From assembly GCF_027570195.1 (NCBI RefSeq), contig NZ_JAKMUZ010000002.1, forward strand, positions 124,001 to 188,000: 64,000 nucleotides of DNA, in the 5' to 3' direction. Position numbers and translations under genes: made by a program. Below the pieces are notes generated by a model. It saw nothing but the letters and a program-made list of their open reading frames with translations, was not told the DNA's origin and searched no databases. This DNA is from Corynebacterium yonathiae (GTDB taxonomy: Bacteria; Actinomycetota; Actinomycetes; Mycobacteriales; Mycobacteriaceae). Of the stretch, positions 1 to 8,505 are shown in pieces; positions within the stretch are counted from its first letter, which is position 1, and each line of letters begins with the position of its first letter.

Positions 1-146
1 GGGGCAGAAACGAAGACGGAACCATCCGCGGCGACTCGGCCCCACTTGGCCGGGTCATTCTTGCTCGGTGCCTGTACAGGAACGGGCTTTGCGGTGGGGC
101 GAGGTCCCTTCTTGGGCATGGAACCTGGGGTAGGGATGGGAGTCAT
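1..146 (-). CDS. DUF349 protein, N-terminal fragment
   Basis: The first 48 codons of a minus-strand gene that runs off the left edge of the window. The start ATG at 146 follows AGGAGG with a 7-base gap. The visible part is a Pro/Lys-rich leader (MTPIPTPGSMPKKGPRPTAK) followed by WGRVAADGSVFVS, which resembles the opening of corynebacterial DUF349 proteins next to miaA/miaB. DUF349 proteins are long helical proteins of unclear role. It diverges from the LigB-like gene at 283. Family assignment rests on this short stretch plus gene order, so it is tentative. Confidence 0.55.
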   Translation of the reverse strand, partial: MTPIPTPGSMPKKGPRPTAKPVPVQAPSKNDPAKWGRVAADGSVFVSA

Positions 147-282
147 GAAAAGCCCTCCTATGCATAGATCGCCGCGCGTCACGGCTGCCGGATAAAATCA
201 TTGGATACATTACCGCGAATATCCCGCGCGTGCCCAGATTCCATTTAATTACCTCCACTTGGGTAGATAGTATGGAGGAATA

Positions 283-882
283 ATGTTCAATCTCATGGTT
301 ATGCCAGCCTCACCGGCGCTGGCCGTGGAGCTTTCTGCAAATGATGCTGCCTCCCGGGCACTGCTTGCCGCTGCCCGCACCCTTGCGGTGGAGGCTGCGG
401 CGGCCGGACTAACCCAGGTAGATATCGTCGGCAGCCAGGATAAGCGCTGGCATACCGCCCATACCGGCAGTTTGCAGGCTTGGGGAGCCGCGACTGACCT
501 GGGCGGTGGCAACTTTCTGCCGGAGATAATGGCCCGCTACGTGCTGCACAGTGTGCCGCAGCTCCACGTCCGCTCGAGCCGGGAGCACATCGGCCAACCG
601 GATTCGGAGGCATTGACCGTCGTCGTGACGGATGGCAGCGCAGGCCTGACCGAGCGCGCCCCCTTGGCGCTCGTTCCCGGCGCGCAGGAGGCGCACGAGT
701 GGTGCGAGGAGGTACTGATGGGGGCGTCGGCAAGCGGGGCAGGCGAGTGGCTTTCCCAGCGCGGCGTAGAAGAGCCCTTACTTTGGGAGGCATTGGCGGG
801 GCTACAGCCGAAGAAGTCGCAGTTGCTTGCTACCGACGCAGCCCTAGGCGTTGGTCGCTATGTCGCAGGATGGGAGGTCTAA
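283..882 (+). CDS. LigB-like conserved protein upstream of miaA
   Basis: A 199-residue protein; the ATG at 283 follows GGAGGAATA. It is Ala-rich with alternating strand and helix patterns. It resembles the actinobacterial protein found next to miaA (Rv2728c type), which annotation pipelines often describe as class III extradiol dioxygenase subunit B-like. No clear His/Glu iron-binding set can be picked out, so enzymatic activity is not supported. Its stop overlaps the miaA start (TAATG at 880-884), so translation of the two is probably coupled. The function is unknown; a link with tRNA modification is only suggested by position. Confidence 0.75.
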   Translation: MFNLMVMPASPALAVELSANDAASRALLAAARTLAVEAAAAGLTQVDIVGSQDKRWHTAHTGSLQAWGAATDLGGGNFLPEIMARYVLHSVPQLHVRSSREHIGQPDSEALTVVVTDGSAGLTERAPLALVPGAQEAHEWCEEVLMGASASGAGEWLSQRGVEEPLLWEALAGLQPKKSQLLATDAALGVGRYVAGWEV

Positions 883-1778
883 TGCGCCCGATTGCAGTCT
901 TTGGCCCCACCGCCTCGGGCAAATCTGCCTTGGGTCTGGCGCTTGCGCATGAACTGGACGGTGAGGTGGTCAACGTAGATTCCATGCAGCTTTATCGCGG
1001 CATGGATATTGGCACCGCAAAGCTCACTCCGGCCGAGCGCGAGGGGATCCCGCACCATCAGCTCGATGTGTGGGAGGTGACCCAGACCGCTTCTGTGGCG
1101 CGCTACCAGCGCGATGCCATCGCGGACGTGGAAGGGATCATGGCCCGCGGCAAAACCCCCATCTTGGTTGGCGGGTCCATGCTCTATGCCCAAGCGCTTG
1201 TCGACGACTGGCAGTTCCCACCCACCGACCCCACCGTGCGCGCCAAGTACGAGGCGCGGCGCGTGGAAATTGGCACGGACGCGTTACACGCAGAGCTGGC
1301 GCAGGTGGATCCGGCCGCGGCCGCCATTATTGAAGATAAGGACCCACGCCGTACTGTCCGCGCGCTCGAGGTCATTGAACTAACCGGCAAGCCCTATAAG
1401 GCCAGCCAACCGCCGAAGAACGCCCCGCCGCGGTGGGGCACCCGCCTGCTGGGGCTGCGCACCACCGCGGATTGGTTGAATCCGCGCATCGAGCTGCGTA
1501 CGCACCAGATGTTTGAGCGCGGACTTATCGAAGAAGTTGAGCACCTGCAAACTCAAGGCTTGGTGGCCGATTCCACCGCCGGCCGCGCGATCGGCTATGC
1601 GCAGGTATTTCAAGCCCAGCGCGGCGACCTCACCTGGGATGAGGCCGTCGAACGCACGATTACCGGCACCCGGCGGTATGTACGCCGTCAACGCTCCTGG
1701 TTCAACCGTGATAAACGCATTACATGGCTGGATGCTGCGGGTGATACGACCGCCCAGGCCTTGCTCGCGCTAGGGTAG
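882..1778 (+). CDS. miaA: tRNA dimethylallyltransferase
   Basis: 298 residues. MiaA transfers a dimethylallyl group from DMAPP to N6 of A37 in tRNAs that read UNN codons. The P-loop GPTASGKS is at residues 8-15. It is followed by the [15 protein letters not shown] substrate motif, the [10 protein letters not shown] segment, a DPRR motif, and a C-terminal RQRSWFNRD tRNA-binding stretch. Length matches the family (about 300). The reading frame is open further upstream, but the start at 882 overlaps the preceding stop (TAATG) and gives the canonical [16 protein letters not shown]-terminus. dapF follows after 5 bases, so the three genes form one transcription unit. Confidence 0.96.
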   Translation: MRPIAVFGPTASGKSALGLALAHELDGEVVNVDSMQLYRGMDIGTAKLTPAEREGIPHHQLDVWEVTQTASVARYQRDAIADVEGIMARGKTPILVGGSMLYAQALVDDWQFPPTDPTVRAKYEARRVEIGTDALHAELAQVDPAAAAIIEDKDPRRTVRALEVIELTGKPYKASQPPKNAPPRWGTRLLGLRTTADWLNPRIELRTHQMFERGLIEEVEHLQTQGLVADSTAGRAIGYAQVFQAQRGDLTWDEAVERTITGTRRYVRRQRSWFNRDKRITWLDAAGDTTAQALLALG

Positions 1779-1783
1779 GGAGC

Positions 1784-2644
1784 ATGAAATTTGCCAAGGG
1801 CCATGGAACTGAGAACGACTTCGTCATCGTCGAGGACCCCGCGGCCGCCACGCCGCTTGCACCTGCGCGCGTAGCGGCCCTGTGCGATCGCCGCGCCGGC
1901 ATTGGTGGCGATGGCTTGCTGCGTGTCGTGCGTGCCGATGCCTTGCTTGCGGCCGGTGAAATCGAGGCGCTGGCCGAGGACATCGCGCCCGATGCCTGGT
2001 TCATGGATTATCGCAACGCCGACGGCTCCGTGGCCGAAATGTGTGGAAATGGCACCCGCGTTTTCGCTCACTGGCTGCGTTCGCGTGGCCTCGTGGAGGA
2101 AGACGAATTCACCATTGGCACTCGCGCCGGTGCGAAACGCGTTAAGGTGCACTCTTTTGATGAGCACGCGGCCGAGGTCACCGTGGAAATGGGCCCGGCC
2201 GAAGTAATGGGCGTGTCCACTGCTTCAATGGCTGGTGAGAGTTACGCCGGTCTGGGCATAGACATGGGCAACCCTCATCTGGCGGCCGTGGTTCCGGGTT
2301 TAGAAGCAGAGGAGCTGGCGGCAAAAACTCTGGAGCAGCCCGTCATCGATGATGCTTTCTTCCCCGCTGGCGTGAATGTGGAGATTGTGACCCCTCTGCG
2401 CGACGGCCACGTGCACATGCGTGTCTTCGAGCGCGGAGTAGGAGAGACCCGTTCCTGCGGAACCGGCACTGTGGCGGCCGCGACTGCCGCGCTTGCCGAC
2501 GCCGCCGTTGACCACACCACCACCCCTCATGGCACCGTGCACGTACACGTGCCCGGCGGTGAGGTGACCGTGGAAATCTATGAGGGCGGCTCGCGCCTGA
2601 CCGGCCCGTCCGCCATTATCGCCACCGGCGAGACCTCGCTGTAG
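1784..2644 (+). CDS. dapF: diaminopimelate epimerase
   Basis: 286 residues. It interconverts LL- and meso-diaminopimelate, giving the cross-linking amino acid of corynebacterial peptidoglycan and the precursor of lysine. Both catalytic cysteines are present: Cys87 in the MCGNGTRVF motif and Cys225 in [10 protein letters not shown]. The substrate motif GNPHLA lies near residue 162. The family is cofactor-independent. The ATG at 1784 follows GGGAGC, 5 bases after the miaA stop. The gene converges on a minus-strand membrane protein gene 23 bases downstream; no clear hairpin separates them. Confidence 0.96.
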   Translation: MKFAKGHGTENDFVIVEDPAAATPLAPARVAALCDRRAGIGGDGLLRVVRADALLAAGEIEALAEDIAPDAWFMDYRNADGSVAEMCGNGTRVFAHWLRSRGLVEEDEFTIGTRAGAKRVKVHSFDEHAAEVTVEMGPAEVMGVSTASMAGESYAGLGIDMGNPHLAAVVPGLEAEELAAKTLEQPVIDDAFFPAGVNVEIVTPLRDGHVHMRVFERGVGETRSCGTGTVAAATAALADAAVDHTTTPHGTVHVHVPGGEVTVEIYEGGSRLTGPSAIIATGETSL

Positions 2645-2667
2645 ACCGCGGCCTGCCCGGTGAGTGC

Positions 2668-3279
2668 TTAGGCGCTGTGCCCTTCGCGTTGTTCGTCCTC
2701 GAAGGCTTGCTCTTCGAGGGCTTGGCGGCGCAGGGTGCGGTTTTCCACTTCGTTCTTTTCATATTTCGGCCCGAGCGCAAAGGCAGCGCGGCGGGCTGAA
2801 AGCCATGTTTCTTTGAGCTCGCGGGCCCTTCCATCGGTTACCTTGAGCAAAGAATCCAGCTCGTTCGTGCTGACCTCTTCCGCGTTCACGCGCAGGTTCA
2901 ACCGGCGCAGGAAACGCCGGGCGCCCGACAGCTCATAGTGGAAGGCTTCGATGCTGGGGTCAGAGCAATCCAAATCTAAAAGCGCCGGCCGGTAGAGCGT
3001 GCGGTCTGCGATTTTTTCGGCTGCCTCGGAAGATTGGAAGTCTTCGTATTCTGCAATGACGTCTTCGATATCTTCGGCAGAGAGGCGAATTGAGCCGCGT
3101 AGCGCCGCCTGCTCAGAAGCATCCGGGCGGGTATAGAGCATGAGCAGGGCTGCCGCAATCAGCAGCGCTGCGATGAAAAGACCAGGGATTTTGAGGGTCG
3201 CCACAACCGCTACTGATCCCACTAATATCAGCACAAGAACTAGTACGCGCCGGTTCCGCGCGTTTTCAGGAAATGGCAT
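2668..3279 (-). CDS. membrane-anchored helical protein
   Basis: About 203 residues when started at the ATG at 3279 (MPFPENARNRR); a GTG at 3285 has better spacing to GGAG and is possible. The frame stays open upstream, but that part is Arg-rich noise opposite the neighbouring gene. Two adjacent hydrophobic segments (roughly residues 10-28 and 31-48) suggest an N-terminal hairpin in the membrane. The rest is charged and helical, with many Glu/Arg, and probably cytoplasmic. From memory it matches the small membrane protein found beside dapF in C. glutamicum. Function unknown. It lies 35 bases downstream of the Cys-tail protein gene, likely in the same transcript. Confidence 0.75.
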   Translation of the reverse strand: MPFPENARNRRVLVLVLILVGSVAVVATLKIPGLFIAALLIAAALLMLYTRPDASEQAALRGSIRLSAEDIEDVIAEYEDFQSSEAAEKIADRTLYRPALLDLDCSDPSIEAFHYELSGARRFLRRLNLRVNAEEVSTNELDSLLKVTDGRARELKETWLSARRAAFALGPKYEKNEVENRTLRRQALEEQAFEDEQREGHSA

Positions 3280-3314
3280 CCACACAGCTACTCCATTAGG
3301 CCTTTGCGTCCGTT

Positions 3315-4112
3315 TTAGTGGCCGCCGCAGCCGCAGCCGCCGGAGCCACAACCGCAGCCCGCACCATCGCCGCAACCGCCGCTGGGCAGCTCGATGGAAG
3401 CGGTAAGCATGGCGGTGCCGGCCACGATAGAGTCCTTCGCCGGCAGCTCTTGGACCTCTGCGGGAAGGCAGAGGTCGAAGGGGAAGAGGCCATCCATAAC
3501 GAGGTGGGCGAATTTCTCGCCGGTGAGCTCGTTGGTGCGCCATTCGGATTCCATGACGCGGGCCGCGAAGGTAGCGGCCGGAGTGGGAACTTCCGCCCCA
3601 GAACCGGAAGAAATTACCTTCGCTCCAGCGGACTCAAAGAGCTCTGGGAATTCGCCCTTGGCCTCCTCATAAGCTGCAGCGGACTCATAGGTGCGCACAT
3701 CAAGGCCCATCGCAGTAAGGGAAATTTGCTGCCATTGCTGCAAGGGTTCGTCGACAAGCAAAGGCCCCTGCGCCAGGTTCGCGGTGGCCTGGGCGATGGT
3801 GGTACCGAAAGGATCGATGATTTCCAGTAGAGCAAGAACATCGTTGACCATCTCCACGTGGGCGAACCCCTGCGTGACGGCATTAAAGCCAATGAAGGTG
3901 GCAAAAGGCTCTACCGCGAGGACATTGAGCTGCGCACCCGAGGGATCAGTGAACTGAATTAGCTGGCCCCCGCGAACCTCACCGGTGACGGCCAAGCGGT
4001 CGCTAGCGATGGCGGCTTCGACGGCATCTTGCCAGCGTTCGAAATTGAGGCCAATGGCCTGCATCTCGGTATTCTGCTTCACCCCGGTGTCCTTAACGTT
4101 CATGCTCGCCAT
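3315..4112 (-). CDS. conserved protein with Cys/Gly-rich tail
   Basis: 265 residues from the ATG at 4112 (AAGGCG 5 bases upstream); an ATG at 4103 is the alternative. The body (residues 1 to about 240) is a mixed alpha/beta fold with no motif I recognise. The last about 20 residues are almost only Gly and Cys with a terminal His (GGCGDGAGCGCGSGGCGCGGH). Such a tail can bind soft metals or be a flexible anchor; neither is proven. It is divergent from hflX (75 bases between starts) and followed by the membrane protein at 3279. Function unknown. Confidence 0.8.
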   Translation of the reverse strand: MASMNVKDTGVKQNTEMQAIGLNFERWQDAVEAAIASDRLAVTGEVRGGQLIQFTDPSGAQLNVLAVEPFATFIGFNAVTQGFAHVEMVNDVLALLEIIDPFGTTIAQATANLAQGPLLVDEPLQQWQQISLTAMGLDVRTYESAAAYEEAKGEFPELFESAGAKVISSGSGAEVPTPAATFAARVMESEWRTNELTGEKFAHLVMDGLFPFDLCLPAEVQELPAKDSIVAGTAMLTASIELPSGGCGDGAGCGCGSGGCGCGGH

Positions 4113-4187
4113 TGTATCGCCTTGTGGAGCCAGTTAAGAATCTGCAATTCCCGCTTTCGGCCGCAACGTGTCAAAATGGACGGTAGT

Positions 4188-5681
4188 ATGACCGAATTTT
4201 CCCAGCACAATAACGACGATCTCCTCGCCCGCGCATTCCGCGATAACGATGCCCCGGCCGCGCCGGAGGCGACACCCACCACTGGTGACCTCGACCTGGC
4301 AGAACGCAACGCTTTTCGCCGCGTAACCCGCGAGACCACCATCCGCGCCGCGGACACCACCGACGGCTACGAGGTGGAGTACCGAAAGCTGCGCCTCGAG
4401 CGCGTCATTTTGGTCGGCGTGTGGACCGAGGGCACCGTGGCCGAGGTGGAGGCCACCATGGATGAGCTAGCTGCGTTGACCGAGACCGCCGGTGCCGAAG
4501 TAGTAGAAATGATCTACCAAAAGCGTGATAAGCCAGATTCTGGCACGTTCATCGGCTCCGGAAAGGTCAAAGAACTGCGCGATATTGTCGAGGCTACCGG
4601 CGCCGATACCGTGGTCTGCGATGGTGAGCTTAACCCCGGCCAGCTCACCGCACTCGAGCGGGCGCTCAATACCAAGGTCATCGACCGCACGATGCTCATC
4701 CTTGATATCTTTGCCCAGCACGCCAAGTCCAAAGAGGGTAAAGCCCAGGTGTCCTTGGCGCAGTTGGAGTATCTCTATACCCATACCCGCGGTTGGGGCG
4801 GCAATCTCTCGCGCCAGGCGGGCGGCCGCGCCGGTTCCAACGGCGGCGTGGGACTGCGCGGTCCCGGTGAGACCAAGATTGAGACCGATCGCCGTCGCAT
4901 CCGCACCGAGATGGCTCGCCTGCGCAAAGAACTGCGCGCAATGAAGACTGCCCGTGAAGTCAAGCGTTCCAAGCGCCAGCGATCGACCATCGCGCAGATC
5001 GCTATTGCGGGCTACACTAACGCCGGAAAATCTTCGCTCATTAACGCCATGACCGGTGCGGGCGTGCTGGTGGAGGACGCGCTTTTTGCTACGTTGGATC
5101 CCACCACTCGCCGTGCCACGCTTGCAGACGGCCGCCAGCTTGTCTTCACCGACACCGTCGGCTTCGTTCGCCACCTGCCCACGCAGCTAGTCGAGGCCTT
5201 CAAATCCACCTTGGAGGAGGTGCTGGCCGCCGATATCATGCTGCACGTGGTCGACGGCTCTGACCCATTCCCGCTCAAGCAGATTGAGGCGGTCAACCAG
5301 GTCATTTATGACATTGTCGCTGAGACCGGCGAGCAGGCCCCGCCGGAGATTATCGTGATTAACAAGATCGATCAGGCCGATCCACTCGTGCTCGCCGAGC
5401 TGCGTCACGTTCTCGACCACGAAGACGTGGTCTACGTATCTGCGCGCACAGGCGAGGGAATCGATGACCTAACCGCGCGCGTGGAGCTCTTCCTCAACTC
5501 TCGCGATAGCCACGTTAAGCTGCAAGTTCCTTTCACTCGCGGCGATGTGGTGGCCCGCGTTCACGCCGAGGGCACGGTGCGCCACGAGGAGTATACGGCC
5601 GACGGCACGCTTGTCGACGTCCGCCTTCCCACACCCGTCGCCCGCGAACTTGCCGAATTCATCGTGGAGGAAGTTTCTTAA
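4188..5681 (+). CDS. hflX: ribosome-associated GTPase HflX
   Basis: About 497 residues. HflX is a GTPase that binds the 50S subunit and splits or rescues stalled ribosomes. It has an N-terminal HflX domain with the glycine-rich GGRAGSNGGVGLRGPGET region, then a G domain. G1 is GYTNAGKSS, G3 is DTVGFV, G4 is NKID and G5 is SARTGEG. The start is uncertain: ATG 4188 (MTEFSQHNN) and ATG 4176 are 12 bases apart with weak ribosome binding sites, and the frame is open further upstream into non-homologous sequence. A uracil permease gene follows 30 bases downstream. Confidence 0.94.
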   Translation: MTEFSQHNNDDLLARAFRDNDAPAAPEATPTTGDLDLAERNAFRRVTRETTIRAADTTDGYEVEYRKLRLERVILVGVWTEGTVAEVEATMDELAALTETAGAEVVEMIYQKRDKPDSGTFIGSGKVKELRDIVEATGADTVVCDGELNPGQLTALERALNTKVIDRTMLILDIFAQHAKSKEGKAQVSLAQLEYLYTHTRGWGGNLSRQAGGRAGSNGGVGLRGPGETKIETDRRRIRTEMARLRKELRAMKTAREVKRSKRQRSTIAQIAIAGYTNAGKSSLINAMTGAGVLVEDALFATLDPTTRRATLADGRQLVFTDTVGFVRHLPTQLVEAFKSTLEEVLAADIMLHVVDGSDPFPLKQIEAVNQVIYDIVAETGEQAPPEIIVINKIDQADPLVLAELRHVLDHEDVVYVSARTGEGIDDLTARVELFLNSRDSHVKLQVPFTRGDVVARVHAEGTVRHEEYTADGTLVDVRLPTPVARELAEFIVEEVS

Positions 5682-5711
5682 AACCGCCCGGGTGATCCAT
5701 AATTAAGGCTC

Positions 5712-6992
5712 GTGAGCTTAAAAGGTTGGACCGTCCATGGAGACGGTAAGAAGATTGCACCGGGCGCGGTTGTAGCGCCGGAAGAACGACTCAGCTGGGG
5801 CCGCACTATCGGCATCGGTATGCAGCACGTGGTAGCCATGTTCGGCGCCACGCTGCTAGTTCCCACCTTGACCGGATTCCCCGTCAATACGACGCTGCTC
5901 TTTTCCGGCCTCGGAACCATTTTGTTCCTACTTATCACGCGCAATCGCTTACCGTCCTATCTCGGCTCCTCTTTCGCGTTCATCGCACCGCTATCTGCTT
6001 CGCAGCAGTACGGTATCGCCGCGCAGGCCGGTTCCATTCTGGTCACCGGCCTCGTCTTGGCCGCTGTCGGTGTGGCCGTAAAATTTGCCGGGCGTCGCGT
6101 ACTGGACGCCGTCATGCCTCCGGCCGTAACCGGTGCGATCGTGGCGCTTATCGGACTGAACTTGGCGCCGAATGCGGCGTCGAACTTCGCCTCTCAGCCG
6201 CTCGTGGCCGCGGTGACACTGCTCGTTATCCTGCTGGCTACCGTCGCTGGTCGCGGCATGATCTCGCGCCTGTCCATCTTGCTTGGCGTGGTTATCGGTT
6301 GGATCTTCGCCGCGCTGACCGGCAACCTCGGCGATGACGCCGTCGCAGCCATTGATGCCGCCCCGTGGGTAGGTCTGCCGGAATTCCACGCGCCTTCCTT
6401 CAACCTCTCCGCCATCGCCGTGGCACTGCCTGTGCTGGTGGTGCTCATCGCGGAAAATGTCGGTCACGTCAAGGCCGTCTCCGAGATGACTAAGCGCGAC
6501 CTCGATGACCTGGCCGGCGACGCCCTGATTGCCGACGGCCTCGCTTCCACCCTCGCCGGCGGGTTCGGCGGTTCCGGTACCACCACCTACGCCGAAAACA
6601 TCGGCGTCATGGCCGCGACTCGCGTGTATTCAACTGCCGCGTACTGGGTGGCTGCCTTTACCGCCATCCTGTTGGCCTTCGTGCCGAAATTTGGCGCGCT
6701 AATTTTCACCATTCCTACCGGCGTTCTAGGCGGCGCCTGCATCGTGCTTTACGGGCTCATTGGCATGCTGGGCGTGCGCATCTGGATGGACAATAAGGTC
6801 AACTTCAATAACCCGGTCAATCTGACCGCGGCCGCGGTGGCACTGATTGCGGGTATCGGTAACCTTACCCTTAGCGTGGGTGGGGTCTCCCTCGAGGGCA
6901 TTGCGTGGGGCTCGGTGGGCATCATCGTGGCCTATCCGATTATGAAACGCCTCTACGATTCCGTCGGCGAGGGCCACGCCGCCAAGTATTAA
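5712..6992 (+). CDS. uraA: uracil/xanthine permease (NCS2 family)
   Basis: 426 residues with a GTG start at 5712 behind TTAAGG. It is very hydrophobic, with 12-14 predicted membrane segments, and imports a nucleobase with protons. NCS2 hallmarks visible: an N-terminal MQHVVAMFGATLLVP segment, a central VLIAENVGHVKA stretch carrying the substrate-binding Glu, and GGFGGSGTTTYAENIGV with a second Glu. These are closest to the uracil (UraA) branch. It is likely co-transcribed with hflX. Called uriT in some C. glutamicum literature, from memory. Substrate is inferred from family, not shown. Confidence 0.9.
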   Translation: MSLKGWTVHGDGKKIAPGAVVAPEERLSWGRTIGIGMQHVVAMFGATLLVPTLTGFPVNTTLLFSGLGTILFLLITRNRLPSYLGSSFAFIAPLSASQQYGIAAQAGSILVTGLVLAAVGVAVKFAGRRVLDAVMPPAVTGAIVALIGLNLAPNAASNFASQPLVAAVTLLVILLATVAGRGMISRLSILLGVVIGWIFAALTGNLGDDAVAAIDAAPWVGLPEFHAPSFNLSAIAVALPVLVVLIAENVGHVKAVSEMTKRDLDDLAGDALIADGLASTLAGGFGGSGTTTYAENIGVMAATRVYSTAAYWVAAFTAILLAFVPKFGALIFTIPTGVLGGACIVLYGLIGMLGVRIWMDNKVNFNNPVNLTAAAVALIAGIGNLTLSVGGVSLEGIAWGSVGIIVAYPIMKRLYDSVGEGHAAKY

Positions 6993-7001
6993 TTTTCCTG
7001 T

Positions 7002-7070
7002 TGTGGATAACTGCCCCTCGTGCGCCCGCGGCGGGCATTGTTGTTGACGGGCCAACGTGGGTTATCCACA
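7002..7070. promoter_or_regulatory. inverted pair of perfect DnaA boxes
   Basis: TGTGGATAAC at 7002-7011 and GTTATCCACA at 7061-7070 form a perfect 10-bp inverted repeat with 49 bases between. Each arm contains the DnaA-box consensus TTATCCACA. They lie in the 131-base gap between the uracil permease and the HNH gene, just before the HNH start. Known: DnaA binds such boxes at origins and some promoters. Inferred: a DnaA titration or regulatory site, or a recognition site linked to the HNH family. The spacer is too long for an efficient terminator. Confidence 0.6.
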
Positions 7071-7123
7071 CCGAGTTGCTAAGTGGCTGGTGCGGTGCTG
7101 AGCAGCCTGTTTAACTCAGCGGC

Positions 7124-8113
7124 ATGACCGCATTGGACGCATACTTAAATGCCGTGAGCAGCGGCATGGACATCGTCGCCGCCGCTTACGGGCTAAGTGA
7201 TCGCGCGCTCATTGCGCGAGGCGCTTCCGATATCGCCGCGCGTGATCTGCTGCGTTTGTGCGATACCTACTTCGGCCGGTGCGGCTTTCCTGCTAAACAA
7301 CGGGCAGCGAGAAAAACGACGCATTCCCTCGACGTTCTGCAGCTTATTGAGAAATATGCCCTGCGCTTGCCGACGCAGCGCGAGGCCTGGACCCTTCGCT
7401 CCGAACTATGTGCCTTTCGCGGCAGCGCTACGGCGCTTGAAAAACGTGCGCGAACCCTGGTACGCGAGCTTCGCCCGCGTCGCGCGCCAGAAAAGGGAGT
7501 GCGCATTACCCGCCGCTCCGGCGGTCCGTGGTCGCTGACCATTACTGGGGATTCGGCCGACGTGGCGGATATGCACGCTGCCTTGGATTCCAATAAGCCA
7601 CTGGAATCTGCCAAAGATCTTTTTCTCGGCAAGGCAAATGGGGCGCGGGCGACGGTGACAACGCAGGTGGTACTCACCTTGGATGAGCTCGACCGAATCG
7701 TCGACGGCGGCGGCGAGGAAATTACCCTTCAACTCACCAATGGCGCACGAATGACAGGTGCTGAGCTGGTGGCGCGGACGCTGAGTGACCACGGCTATGT
7801 CACGCTCGTCCATCCGCATGAAGGGCCGGTGAACCTCTACCGGACCTCTCGCTTAGCCAACGACAAGCAGCGGTTGATGGCGGCTGCGGTGAATCCGGTA
7901 TGCCCGTGGGAGAGCTGCAATTACCCTGCAGATAAGTGCCAAATTCACCACCTGAAGGCCTAGAAACATGGCGGCGAGACCAATGCTGCGAACCTCACGA
8001 CGTGTTGTCCTTACCACAACGGCGTCAACGACGATGATCCCAATGCCCCGCCTCGCCGCGGCCGACTTGCGCGTGTACGCGGGAAGGTGACATGGGTGCC
8101 ACCGTGGGGATAG
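7124..8113 (+). pseudogene. DUF222/HNH endonuclease gene with a nonsense codon
   Basis: The gene opens with ATG 7124 and reads for 279 codons to TAG at 7961-7963. It belongs to the DUF222-HNH (13E12-like) family: a helical N-terminal half, then the HNH zinc region CPWESCNYPADKCQIHHLKA. The stop sits where relatives usually have Trp (HLKAW). Reading on in the same frame gives KHGGETNAANLTTCCPYHNG and NDDDPNAPPRRGR, ending at TAG 8111-8113. So TGG has become TAG and the second half of the HNH motif (HNG and the metal ligands) is lost unless the stop is read through. The intact protein would be about 329 residues. No RBS stronger than GCGGC is seen. A sequencing error is possible. Confidence 0.85.
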
Positions 8114-8126
8114 GTGGCGCCGGCAA

Positions 8127-8158
8127 GCAAAAAGCTCCCCGCCGCACGGGTGGGGAGC
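8127..8158 (-). terminator. rho-independent terminator of ptsH operon
   Basis: GCTCCCC (8134-8140) and GGGGAGC (8152-8158) form a 7-bp stem with an 11-base loop. On the minus strand the stem is followed directly by TTTTTGCTTG. It lies 24 bases after the ptsH stop and ends the fruK-ptsF-ptsH transcript. Confidence 0.85.
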
Positions 8159-8181
8159 ATTTAGCCGATCCGTTTTAGAGC

Positions 8182-8451
8182 TTAGGAAGCATCCAAGTCC
8201 TTCTCGATGAGAGCAGCAATCTTTTCGACTGCTTCTTCGCTTTCAGAGGTAACGGTAACCTCATCGCCCTGCTCGGCGCCAAGAGCCATGATCATCAAAG
8301 AAGAGGCTGCATCGGTCTCATCCTCATCATCATCGCCGACCAAGTTGAGGAAGATATCCTCATCGAACTCGCTGGCAGCGTCCGCAATAATAGATGCAGG
8401 ACGAGCGTGAAGGCCTACGGAAGAGCCAACCTTTACAGTCTTGGAAGCCAT
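8182..8451 (-). CDS. ptsH: phosphocarrier protein HPr
   Basis: 89 residues. HPr takes phosphate from enzyme I (ptsI) and passes it to the EIIA domains of sugar permeases. The phosphorylated His15 lies in GLHARPAS. The loop around residues 38-47 is unusually acidic (GDDDEDETD), as in other corynebacterial HPr proteins. A serine pair follows at 50-51, but no HPr kinase is expected in this phylum. The RBS is AGAAAGGA. It is the last gene of a minus-strand cluster after fruK and ptsF. A small hairpin (GGATTG/CAATCC, 8473-8487) in the 54-base gap could process or adjust the transcript. Confidence 0.97.
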   Translation of the reverse strand: MASKTVKVGSSVGLHARPASIIADAASEFDEDIFLNLVGDDDEDETDAASSLMIMALGAEQGDEVTVTSESEEAVEKIAALIEKDLDAS

Positions 8452-8505
8452 GAAAAATATCCTTTCTTATGGGGATTGATGCAATCCAGTGTACGAGTGT
8501 TTGGT

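Noticed and set aside
2668..3543. Long N-terminal extension of the membrane protein at 2668
   Set aside because: The extra upstream part is an Arg/Pro-rich shadow of the Cys-tail gene; the conserved part starts near 3279.
4467..5174. 235-codon minus-strand frame inside hflX
   Set aside because: Antisense to the conserved GTPase; no motif.
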